Shown here: positions 1 to 5,913 of the stretch, one piece after another | Layout of the letters: each line of letters begins with the position of its first letter | Position numbering within the stretch: position 1 is the first letter of the stretch | Assembly (NCBI GenBank): GCA_029210905.1 | Contig: JARGGF010000140.1 | Span: forward strand, 1 to 8,426 | Direction of reading: 5' to 3' | Length of the DNA stretch: 8,426 bases | DNA from: Bacteroidales bacterium | GTDB lineage: Bacteria > Bacteroidota > Bacteroidia > Bacteroidales > NBLH01 | Position numbers and translations under genes: made by a program | The notes under the pieces: model-generated | What the model was told of the DNA's origin: nothing | The model's input: only the letters and a program-made list of their open reading frames with translations | Databases searched by the model: none

Positions 1-401
1 AAGAGATTGTAGATTTTTTATTCAACCACCTTGAACAGTATGGAGACACAAAGCCTGACATTGAAAAAGCAATTAATTTTGCTATTAAACAATCACCATC
101 ATTTGGTGGATTTGTGTTAATCGATAAAGAAGGCGACCAGGTTATCGGAGCCGTGGTAGTTAACCAAACCGGCATGGAAGGATATATTCCGGAGAATATA
201 CTGGTATACATTGCCACACATAAAGACCACAGGGGGAAAGGTGTCGGCAGGCACCTTATGAATAAAGCCATGGAGGTAGCCCAGGGTGATATTGCTTTGC
301 ACGTTGAACCAGATAATCCGGCAAGGTTTCTATATGAAAAGCTGGGCTTTTCGAGCAAATATATCGAAATGCGTTTCAAAAAACCAGTGCACCAGGAATA
401 A
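1..401 (+). CDS. GNAT family N-acetyltransferase (5'-truncated by window edge)
   Basis: The C-terminal 132 residues of a GCN5-related N-acetyltransferase, which transfers acetyl from acetyl-CoA to an amine; the acceptor cannot be predicted. The frame is open from base 3 to the window edge, and the upstream residues (EIVDFLFNHLEQYGDTKPDI) read as protein, so the GTG at 114 is not the true start. The acetyl-CoA-binding motif A is clear: a beta strand (ILVYIATHKD) followed by HRGKGVGRHLM, matching R/Q-x-x-G-x-G/A, with the loop that holds the pyrophosphate. The C-terminal motif NPARFLYEKLGF is the usual GNAT motif B helix and turn. The stop TAA lies at 399-401, and a strong hairpin with a T-tract starts 17 bases later, so this is probably the last gene of its transcript. 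It could still belong functionally to the amino-acid operon downstream. The family call is secure; the role is unknown. Confidence 0.85.
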   Translation, partial: EIVDFLFNHLEQYGDTKPDIEKAINFAIKQSPSFGGFVLIDKEGDQVIGAVVVNQTGMEGYIPENILVYIATHKDHRGKGVGRHLMNKAMEVAQGDIALHVEPDNPARFLYEKLGFSSKYIEMRFKKPVHQE

Positions 402-418
402 TTACTAATATTAACCTT

Positions 419-468
419 AAAGTAGTAAGGAAGCATTCTCAAAAGCTCCTTACTACTTTTCTTTTTTT
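419..468 (+). terminator. Intrinsic terminator (or attenuator) between the GNAT gene and the symporter operon
   Basis: A 13-bp perfect inverted repeat: 419-431 (AAAGTAGTAAGGA) pairs with 447-459. With A432 bulged, two further G-C pairs form (433-434 with 445-446), closing a loop at 435-444. The 3' arm runs into TTTTCTTTTTTT (457-468), a good U-tract on the + strand. The 3' end of the element is only 8 bases from the symporter ATG at 477. A terminator is the simplest reading. Because there is almost no room for a separate promoter after it, attenuation of read-through transcription is also possible. Confidence 0.85.
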
Positions 469-476
469 AAAACCAT

Positions 477-1919
477 ATGAATTTAATTGATATTATAGTT
501 TTTATTGTCTATTTCGCTGCTATGCTCGGGGTAGGAATATATTTTTACAAAAAAAATGAAAATGTAGAAGATTATTACGTAGGTGGACGCTCAATGGGGG
601 CATGGCACATTGGCCTTTCGGTAGTAGCTACTGATGTTGGTGGAGGATTTTCAATTGGTTTGGGTGGACTTGGCTACGTAATTGGCCTGGCCGGCTCATG
701 GATGCTTTTTACCGGCTTGATTGGTGCCTGGCTTAGTGCTGTGGTCCTTATTCCAATTATCAGCAAACTATCTGTAAAACATAAGTTTTTTACTTTTCCA
801 CAAATATTTTCGCACTTTTATAACAATAAAGTGGCATTGGTTGCAGGCATTATTTCCGCTATTGGCTACATTGGTTTTACCAGTTCGCAATTACTCGCCG
901 GGGCCAAGCTGGCGTCAGCTACTTTTGAAGAAATTAACCTTGAAACCGCACTTATTTTCATGGGTGTAATCGCAGTAATTTATACCGGTATTGGTGGGCT
1001 TAAAGCTGTAATTTATACCGATACTGTCCAGTGGATTATTCTGATGTCAGGGCTGATTTTTATTGGAATCCCGATTTCTTATTTTGCCATTGGAGGTATA
1101 AACGCCATTGAAACCACATTAGGCCCGGAGTTTCTTTCCATGAAGAATGTTACCTGGCAACAATTATTAAACTGGGCAGTTACCATTATCCCAATTTGGT
1201 TTGTAGGCATGACCCTTTATCAGAGGATTTACGCCTCAAAAAGCGAAAAACAGGCAAAAAAAGCATGGTTTATTGCGGGTTTGTTTGAATGGCCCTTAAT
1301 GGCATTTATGGGTGTCACACTTGGCTTGTTTTCAAGGGTGGCGTTTGAAAATGGTATGTTTACCGAACTGGGATATGCCGTTGGCTCGGCTATGGATGCC
1401 GAAATGGGATTGCCCATTTTATTAAATACCGTTTTACCGGTGGGACTTATGGGATTAATGTTGTCTGCCTATTTTTCGGCCATTCTTTCCACGGCTGATA
1501 GTTGCCTGATGGCAGCCTCTGGAAATGTACAAACCGACATTCTAAGTAAAATATTCAAATTTAAAAAGGAAACTAAATCACAATTAAAAGTATCACAAAT
1601 TGTTACTTTAGCCATCGGTGCCGTATCTTTGTTGCTGGCATCGTACATGACCAATGTACTTGAGCTAATGCTATATTCTTATGCCTTTATGGTTTCAGGC
1701 CTGTTTGTACCTGTACTGGCAGCCTTGTATGGTAAAAAACCAAATGCACTTGCCGCCATGCTGGCCATGATTATTGGCGGAACAACTACTGTTGTACTGG
1801 TGGTGGCCGAATTTAAGCTACCACTGGGGCTCGATGCCAATATTTTTGGAATCAGTGCATCTGCAATGGTATATATTGTTGTAAATCTTATAACTAGAAA
1901 ATTGAATGGTAATAAATGA
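477..1919 (+). CDS. Sodium:solute symporter (SSS family)
   Basis: A 480-residue inner-membrane transporter of the sodium:solute symporter family, which couples solute uptake to the Na+ gradient. It is hydrophobic throughout, with roughly 12-13 membrane segments starting at residues 3-23. Family marks include the early stretch after TM1 (EDYYVGGRSMGAWHIGLSVVA, about 31-51, with the glycine-rich TDVGGGFSIGLGGLG after it), the signature YTGIGGLKAVIYTDTVQW (169-186), and the TM8-type helix SAILSTADS (334-342), whose hydroxyl residues are where the Na+ site lies in this family. An in-frame TAA at 468-470 excludes any earlier start, so ATG 477 is the first possible one, with no Shine-Dalgarno sequence visible. 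It heads an operon with an amidohydrolase and two amino-acid racemases, so an amino acid, acyl-amino acid or small peptide is the likely cargo. That is inference: the family also carries sugars, proline, pantothenate and sialic acid. Confidence 0.9.
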   Translation: MNLIDIIVFIVYFAAMLGVGIYFYKKNENVEDYYVGGRSMGAWHIGLSVVATDVGGGFSIGLGGLGYVIGLAGSWMLFTGLIGAWLSAVVLIPIISKLSVKHKFFTFPQIFSHFYNNKVALVAGIISAIGYIGFTSSQLLAGAKLASATFEEINLETALIFMGVIAVIYTGIGGLKAVIYTDTVQWIILMSGLIFIGIPISYFAIGGINAIETTLGPEFLSMKNVTWQQLLNWAVTIIPIWFVGMTLYQRIYASKSEKQAKKAWFIAGLFEWPLMAFMGVTLGLFSRVAFENGMFTELGYAVGSAMDAEMGLPILLNTVLPVGLMGLMLSAYFSAILSTADSCLMAASGNVQTDILSKIFKFKKETKSQLKVSQIVTLAIGAVSLLLASYMTNVLELMLYSYAFMVSGLFVPVLAALYGKKPNALAAMLAMIIGGTTTVVLVVAEFKLPLGLDANIFGISASAMVYIVVNLITRKLNGNK

Positions 1920-3048
1920 AATAATTAATTTAAGACATGAGCTTCATAAGCATCCTGAAATATCTAACAACGAGTTTAATACTGCTGAACGAATAAGTAA
2001 TTTTATCAGCAAATTCAGGCCAGACGAAGTGTTACCACTTGGTAAAACAGGGAAAGCTTTTGTTTTTAACAGCAATAAACCTGGCAAAACCAGCATGTTC
2101 AGGGCTGAACTTGATGCGCTTCCTATTGCTGAAAATTCATTGGCAGCACATGCATCCTTAAATAAAAATATTGCCCATGTATGCGGGCACGATGGACATA
2201 TGGCCATCCTTGCCGGCCTGGCTCATAAAATAGCACAAACCCGTCCTGAAAAAGGGCGGATTGTGTTACTGTTTCAACCAGCGGAGGAAGTAGAACAAGG
2301 TGCCAGGGATGTGGTAGAAGATCCTGTATTTAAGCAGATCGAACCCGATTATATTTTTGGTTTGCACAATATTCCGGGTGTTGAAAGCAACAAAATATTG
2401 CTGAAACATGGAACTTTTGCCGCAGCCTCAAAGGGGATGACGGTGAAGCTTTTTGGCAAAACATCACATGCGGCTGAACCTGAAAACGGAATCAGCCCGG
2501 CCAATGCCATTTCGCAGATTATTAAGCAATTGCATGATTTAATTGCTATAAAATCTTTATTCAGTGACTTAACTTTGCTTACCATAATACACATTAGAAT
2601 GGGTGAAGTTTCATTTGGCACTACCCCCGGATATGCCGAAATAATGGTTACGCTGCGTGCTTTTGAAAACAATGATATGAATTTATTGACCCAAAAAACT
2701 GAAAAAATAATTAAGGAAATAGCATTACTGGAGGATCTTAAGTGCGAAATATCTTACAACGAAGTTTTTCCTGCTGTAGAAAACCATCCTGATTGTATTG
2801 ATATGGTAGCGCAATCGGCAAAAACCAATAAGTTGGAAACAGAATATTTGCATAACCCTTATAAATGGTCCGAAGACTTCTCTTATTATACCCAAAAATA
2901 CAAGGGTTGTTTTTTTGGATTAGGTGCGGGACTCAATCAGCCCCAGCTCCATAACCCTGAATTTGATTTTCCCGACGAAATTATTGAAACCGGGATAAAT
3001 GTTTTTTATAACGTCTATAAAGCAATTAACCTGATAAAAGATGATTGA
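1906..3048 (+). CDS. M20 family metallo-amidohydrolase (N-acyl-amino acid deacylase type)
   Basis: A 380-residue zinc-type peptidase/amidohydrolase of the M20D group (hippuricase, IAA-amino acid hydrolase, N-acetyl-diaminopimelate deacetylase). These enzymes cut the amide bond of N-acyl amino acids in the cytoplasm; no signal peptide is present. The metal-binding residues appear intact: Cys93 and His95 in VCGHDGHMA, Glu127-Glu128 in FQPAEE, His154 in FGLHNIPG, and His349 in LHNPEFDFP near the C-terminus. The N-terminal RHELHKHPEIS (10-20) is typical of the family, and the lid/dimerisation domain falls at about 175-290 (GKTSHAAEPENGISP). Length is normal. The start ATG 1906 lies inside the symporter gene (14-nt overlap), since the ATG at 1916 is out of frame and stops at once; translational coupling is likely. 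The acyl group and amino acid are unknown. The neighbouring racemases suggest that the released amino acid is then racemised. Confidence 0.9.
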   Translation: MVINEIINLRHELHKHPEISNNEFNTAERISNFISKFRPDEVLPLGKTGKAFVFNSNKPGKTSMFRAELDALPIAENSLAAHASLNKNIAHVCGHDGHMAILAGLAHKIAQTRPEKGRIVLLFQPAEEVEQGARDVVEDPVFKQIEPDYIFGLHNIPGVESNKILLKHGTFAAASKGMTVKLFGKTSHAAEPENGISPANAISQIIKQLHDLIAIKSLFSDLTLLTIIHIRMGEVSFGTTPGYAEIMVTLRAFENNDMNLLTQKTEKIIKEIALLEDLKCEISYNEVFPAVENHPDCIDMVAQSAKTNKLETEYLHNPYKWSEDFSYYTQKYKGCFFGLGAGLNQPQLHNPEFDFPDEIIETGINVFYNVYKAINLIKDD

Positions 3049-4192
3049 GAGTTCAAGAATAACATTAAGAGAAAAATCTGTTTACAACAACATTAATTTC
3101 TTAAGGAAAAAATTGGGCAAAAAAGTAAAAATTTCTTCTGTTGTAAAAGCAAATGCCTACGGGCATGGAATAGAACAAATTGTCCCATTATTTGAAAAAG
3201 CAGGCATTGATCACTTTTCGGTTTTTGACTACAATGAAGCCACCCGGGTTGCAAACAGCCTGGCAGCCCCTCAATCCATAATGATAATGGGTTGGATATC
3301 AGACAACAATGTTAAAAACGCCATTTTGAAAGGCTTTGATTTTTTTGTTTTTAATAATGAGCGCTTACTCGTGGCACTTGAGCATGCCAAAGCACTTAAT
3401 AAAAAAGCCCGAATACACCTGGAGGCCGAAACCGGGATGAACCGCTCAGGCTTAAACAATCAGGAACTTATTAAAGCCATTACTCTTATTAATGATAATA
3501 AAGAATACTTTGATGTACAGGGCTTTTGCACCCATCTGGCCGGTGCCGAAAGTATTTCAAATCATTTTAGGATTCAAAAACAAATAAAAAAATACCACAA
3601 AATGTTGACTTTGGCTGAAAAAAGTGGTATTATTCCACAATTCAGGCACATGGCCAACTCTGCAGCAGCTTTTGTTTATCCAAAAACCAGGATGGATTTG
3701 GTCCGGATTGGTATTATGCAATATGGTTTTTGGTCGAGTGCCGAAACTTTTATTCATTACCTGGGGAATAAAGCTAAAAGGATCGATCCGCTTGAGCGAA
3801 TCCTGGGCTGGGACAGCAAGATTATGTCTATTAAAGAAATAAAAACAGGAGAATACATAGGTTATGGTATTACTTTTCTTGCACAATCGGATATTAAAAC
3901 GGCGTTAATCCCTGTGGGCTATTCCTGCGGATACAGCCGTTCTTTAAGTAACCGGGGCCGGGTGCTTATCCGTGGGCAGCGTTGCAGCGTGATTGGGGTA
4001 GTTAATATGAACATGATTATTGCAGACATAACCAATATTCCCGATGCAGAAGTAGGTGATGAAGTGGTAATTATTGGTCGGCAGGGAGATCTGGAAATTA
4101 AAGTAAGCGCTTTTAGCGACATAAGTAATGAGTTGAATTACGAGGTGCTGGCGCATTTATCAGGAAAAATTAAACGAACCATCATAAATTAA
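3041..4192 (+). CDS. Alanine racemase-like PLP enzyme (fold type III)
   Basis: A 383-residue pyridoxal-phosphate enzyme of the alanine racemase family: an N-terminal TIM barrel (about 10-235) and a C-terminal beta domain (about 255-383). Lys36 in VVKANAYGHG is the Schiff-base lysine; MNRSG (Arg135), THLA (His165), RHMANSAA (His203, Ser207) and DLVRIGIMQYG (Arg222, the pyridine-nitrogen arginine) are in place, and Tyr275 in IGYGITFLA is the second catalytic base. Some usually conserved C-terminal residues differ: GYADG is GYSCG (Cys296), the Arg of VGR-x-x-MD is Val320, and the Asp of MD is Asn324. These lie around the substrate entry and carboxylate pocket, so another or broader amino-acid substrate is possible. 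The start ATG 3041 overlaps the M20 gene by 8 nt. Many Bacteroidota carry the cell-wall alanine racemase fused to MurF, so this free-standing copy is probably catabolic (inference). Confidence 0.88.
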   Translation: MIESSRITLREKSVYNNINFLRKKLGKKVKISSVVKANAYGHGIEQIVPLFEKAGIDHFSVFDYNEATRVANSLAAPQSIMIMGWISDNNVKNAILKGFDFFVFNNERLLVALEHAKALNKKARIHLEAETGMNRSGLNNQELIKAITLINDNKEYFDVQGFCTHLAGAESISNHFRIQKQIKKYHKMLTLAEKSGIIPQFRHMANSAAAFVYPKTRMDLVRIGIMQYGFWSSAETFIHYLGNKAKRIDPLERILGWDSKIMSIKEIKTGEYIGYGITFLAQSDIKTALIPVGYSCGYSRSLSNRGRVLIRGQRCSVIGVVNMNMIIADITNIPDAEVGDEVVIIGRQGDLEIKVSAFSDISNELNYEVLAHLSGKIKRTIIN

Positions 4193-4198
4193 AACAAA

Positions 4199-5269
4199 AT
4201 GGCATACATTACATTAAATGTAAATAAATTAAAAGATAACTTTAATTTCCTCAACAAAATCTTCAAAAAAAACGACATACAATGGTCAATAGTATCTAAA
4301 CTTTTGTGCGGAAACAAGGATTATCTGAAGGAAGTGCTCAATCTGGGTATCAAACAAATTTGTGATTCACGGGTTTCAAACCTTAAAATAATTAAGGAGA
4401 TAAAACCTGATATTGAAACCATTTATATTAAACCTCCTGCAAAACTTTCCATCAGTGATGTGGTTAAATATGCCGATATCAGTATGAATACCGAAATTGA
4501 AACCATCCAGATGTTATCGGAAGAAGCCCAAAAACAACAAATCAAACATAAAATAATTATTATGATTGAATTGGGCGAATTAAGGGAGGGCGTAATGGGA
4601 GAAGATTTTATCGATTTCTACGAAAAAGTTTTTAAAATGCAAAACATTGAGGTTGTTGGCCTTGGTGCTAATTTATCGTGCCTTTACGGGGTACTGCCCA
4701 ACCAGGATAAGTTGATACAACTGAGTCTGTATGAACAATTGATTGAAGCTAAATTTAACAAACACATCCCTTATGTTTCTGGTGGTTCATCGGTAACCAT
4801 TCCACTAATCTTTCAAAGTTTATTACCAAAAGGAATTAACCATTTCAGGGTGGGCGAAACCTTATTTTTAGGTACCGATGTATATAACAACACCACTCTT
4901 GAAAGGATGCACGCAGATGTATTCAGGCTTTACTCCGAAATTATTGAACTTATTGAAAAGCCCGTAGTGCCCATGGGCGAAATGGGTACCAATGTAGAAG
5001 GTCATAGCTATGATTTTGATGAGAAAATGATTGGAAAAACAACCCACAGGGCCATTATTGATATTGGTTTGCTGGATGTGGAAGAAAAACATATTGAGCC
5101 CGTTGATGAAGAGTTAAGCTTTGTAGGAGCCAGCTCAGATATGTTGGTAATTGATCTTGGCGAAAACAAAAACAACTACAAAGTAGGTGATATACTGGAA
5201 TTTACCATGGATTATATGGGTGCTTTAAGGATTATCAACTCAAGATATATTGAAAAAAGGATTGAATAG
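4199..5269 (+). CDS. Ornithine racemase-like PLP enzyme (alanine racemase N-terminal family)
   Basis: A 356-residue fold type III PLP enzyme resembling the clostridial ornithine racemase Orr and YhfX-type proteins, as recalled rather than searched. Lys34 in WSIVSKLLCGN is the expected PLP lysine. Other shared blocks are DSRVSNLKIIK (56-66), VVKYADISMNTE (88-99), MIELGELREG (122-131), YVSGGSSVTIPL (192-203) with the phosphate-binding SGGSS, FRVGETLFLG (216-225), and FVGASSDMLVIDLG (308-321) in the C-terminal beta domain. It is not a second copy of the preceding racemase; the two differ clearly in motifs. It starts 6 bases after the previous stop and is the last gene of the operon. No ornithine-catabolising partner (aminomutase, diaminopentanoate dehydrogenase, ornithine cyclodeaminase) is in view, so ornithine as substrate is only a family-level guess. 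The family and PLP chemistry are solid. Confidence 0.82.
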   Translation: MAYITLNVNKLKDNFNFLNKIFKKNDIQWSIVSKLLCGNKDYLKEVLNLGIKQICDSRVSNLKIIKEIKPDIETIYIKPPAKLSISDVVKYADISMNTEIETIQMLSEEAQKQQIKHKIIIMIELGELREGVMGEDFIDFYEKVFKMQNIEVVGLGANLSCLYGVLPNQDKLIQLSLYEQLIEAKFNKHIPYVSGGSSVTIPLIFQSLLPKGINHFRVGETLFLGTDVYNNTTLERMHADVFRLYSEIIELIEKPVVPMGEMGTNVEGHSYDFDEKMIGKTTHRAIIDIGLLDVEEKHIEPVDEELSFVGASSDMLVIDLGENKNNYKVGDILEFTMDYMGALRIINSRYIEKRIE

Positions 5270-5325
5270 GCTATTTTTCTCATGGAGGCTGAGCGTAGCC
5301 GAAGCTATCTGTGGTCACTGAGGCC

Positions 5326-5365
5326 CTCGAAGTGACACTGTGGCTCTCGAAGTGACACTGTGGCT
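5326..5365. repeat. Perfect tandem duplication, 2 x 20 bp
   Basis: The 20 bases at 5326-5345 (beginning CTCGAAGTGACACTG) are repeated exactly at 5346-5365 with no spacer. The unit is half of the REP-like variant described for this region, so it looks like a slippage duplication inside the cluster. The second copy also supplies the left arm of an inverted repeat, 5338-5352 with 5364-5378 (14 of 15 pairs, 11-base loop). Confidence 0.9.
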
Positions 5366-5400
5366 TCGAGAGCCTCAGCTACCAAGTCCCGTAACGGAGG

Positions 5401-5438
5401 CTGAGCGTAGCCGAAGCCGTGACTTCGGCTACGCTCAG
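5401..5438. repeat. 16-bp perfect stem with 6-base loop within the REP cluster
   Basis: 5401-5416 (CTGAGCGTAGCCGAAG) is perfectly complementary to 5423-5438, with the loop CCGTGA at 5417-5422. It is the most stable hairpin of the window by length and GC content. Outside it, GTAAC (5391-5395) faces GTTAC (5438-5442). There is no T-tract on either strand, so it is not a standard intrinsic terminator, but such a stem can block 3' exonucleases or act as a protein-binding or transposase target site. Confidence 0.9.
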
Positions 5439-5485
5439 TTACCTATATCCGAGCTTAGGCTTAACCACACTCTCATTTAATCAAC

Positions 5486-5514
5486 AATAACCCCGCGCAT
5501 TGTGCGGGGTTATT
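5486..5514. terminator. GC-rich hairpin, probable bidirectional terminator
   Basis: AATAACCCCGC at 5486-5496 pairs perfectly with 5504-5514. Two more pairs (G497-U503-type wobble and 5498-5502) narrow the loop to three bases. The arms end in AATAA/TTATT rather than an uninterrupted T-run, so the U-tract is weak on both strands. Lying about 217 bases after the ornithine racemase-like gene and between convergent operons, it may terminate either transcript. It could equally be another member of the surrounding repeats. Confidence 0.55.
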
Positions 5515-5541
5515 ACGGTGAGGGCTTCGCCGTTCAAAGTT

Positions 5542-5578
5542 AAATCTCCCGATACTCGGGACAGGCTCTTCGGGATTT
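5542..5578. repeat. Overlapping alternative hairpins on CCCGA/TCGGG arms
   Basis: TCCCGA (5547-5552) can pair with TCGGGA (5556-5561), giving a 6-bp stem with a TAC loop. The same 5' arm, extended to AAATC-T-CCCGA (5542-5552, T5547 bulged), can instead pair with TCGGGATTT (5570-5578). The two structures are mutually exclusive. The segment CCCGA-TAC-TCGGGACAGG resembles scattered intergenic repeats of Bacteroidota genomes, as far as I recall. It is non-coding and its function is unknown. Confidence 0.6.
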
Positions 5579-5589
5579 TAAGCAATAAA

Positions 5590-5770
5590 AACCACGAAGT
5601 GGTTGAACTTTTCAATAACCCCGGGTAAATGATGAGCAGATGCGAATCATCAACCCGGGGTAAAGAAATAAATCTTAATCTGAACTCTGAAGGAGTTCAA
5701 CTTATAAATGCAATTGCCCTGTTTTCGACTCCCTTTAGTCGGGGTTTTTAGAAAAAATCGGCAATGCTGC
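5590..5770. repeat. Array of short hairpins, two with GAA triloops
   Basis: Four stems follow one another. AACCAC-GAA-GTGGTT is at 5590-5604. A larger stem pairs ACCCCGGGT (5618-5626) with 5653-5661, continued by TGATG (5630-5634) with CATCA (5648-5652). TGAACTCT-GAA-GGAGTTCA is at 5681-5699 (8 pairs including one T-G). CGACT-CCCTTT-AGTCG at 5726-5741 is enclosed by ATTGCC (5713-5718) with GGCAAT (5760-5765). Stem sequences differ, while the small loops and spacing are alike, which points to a structured repeat element rather than chance. No coding frame accompanies it. I recall similar strings in Bacteroidota intergenic regions but cannot name a family. Confidence 0.65.
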
Positions 5771-5913
5771 TTAAATCGAACTCAAGTTAATAGGTAAAAT
5801 CAGCAGCCGGCTATAGATTATACCCGAAATTTAATTAGGCACAGTACACAATGAATCGCATTAAGGGTCAACCGAGCAAGCTGATGATTTAAAAAACTTT
5901 GATTATGAAATAT

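Larger units (their letters stand above)
5284..5442. repeat. REP/BIME-like palindromic repeat cluster
   Basis: At least five units with the core CTGAG-(5-6 nt)-CGAAG occur within 160 bases. A 22-base sequence at 5284-5305 returns without mismatch at 5396-5417 (core GAGCGTAGCCGAAG at 5291-5304 and 5403-5416), and the core recurs inverted at 5423-5436. A second variant, CTGAGGCCCTCGAAG (5318-5332), has an inverted relative at 5364-5378; the surrounding 24-mers 5313-5336 and 5360-5383 (reverse complement) agree at 19 of 24 positions. Alternating orientation of short palindromic units in a 3'-3' intergenic gap is the standard layout of REP/BIME elements. A related core with CGGAGTCGAAG is common in Bacteroidota and other phyla (from memory). 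A REP-associated tyrosine transposase, if any, is not in this window. Confidence 0.8.
5270..5913. other. Convergent intergenic region, no gene recognised
   Basis: 644 bases between the stop codons of two convergent operons. No reading frame of convincing length or composition is seen on either strand. Roughly three quarters is made of inverted and direct repeats, annotated separately: a REP-like cluster (5284-5442), a GC-rich hairpin (5486-5514), alternative CCCGA hairpins (5542-5578) and a small-hairpin array (5590-5770). The last part (5771-5913) is AT-rich, with only the 8-base palindrome AGCCGGCT at 5806-5813. No good intrinsic terminator is visible directly after the GH3 stop on the - strand. 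Confidence 0.75.

Noticed and set aside
114..401. A complete 95-residue acetyltransferase starting at GTG 114
   Set aside because: The same frame is open to the left edge with protein-like sequence, and a 95-residue GNAT would lack the N-terminal strands; it is the tail of a longer gene.
454..461. Bacteroidota -7 promoter box (TACTTTTC)
   Set aside because: Only 7 of 8 positions fit at best, it overlaps the terminator arm, and no TTTG-like -33 element is present; kept only as a remark.
3557..3886. Antisense open frames of 60-109 codons within the symporter, M20, racemase and GH3 genes
   Set aside because: Each lies opposite or out of phase with a gene that has intact family motifs over its full length, and none has a recognisable domain or its own leader.
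3041..5269. The two racemase genes as a tandem duplication
   Set aside because: Both are fold-type III PLP proteins, but they differ in PLP-lysine context, motif order and C-terminal domain; they represent separate subfamilies, not a recent copy.
5401..5438. Intrinsic terminator of the amino-acid operon
   Set aside because: The stem is strong but no T-tract follows on either strand, and its arms are copies of the dispersed repeat core; classed as a repeat hairpin.
5590..5770. CRISPR array
   Set aside because: The palindromes differ in sequence and are unevenly spaced; there are no identical repeats separated by unique spacers and no cas genes.
5771..5913. A small gene or RNA upstream of the GH3 3' end
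   Set aside because: No frame with a plausible start and composition, and no extended inverted repeat beyond AGCCGGCT, was seen.
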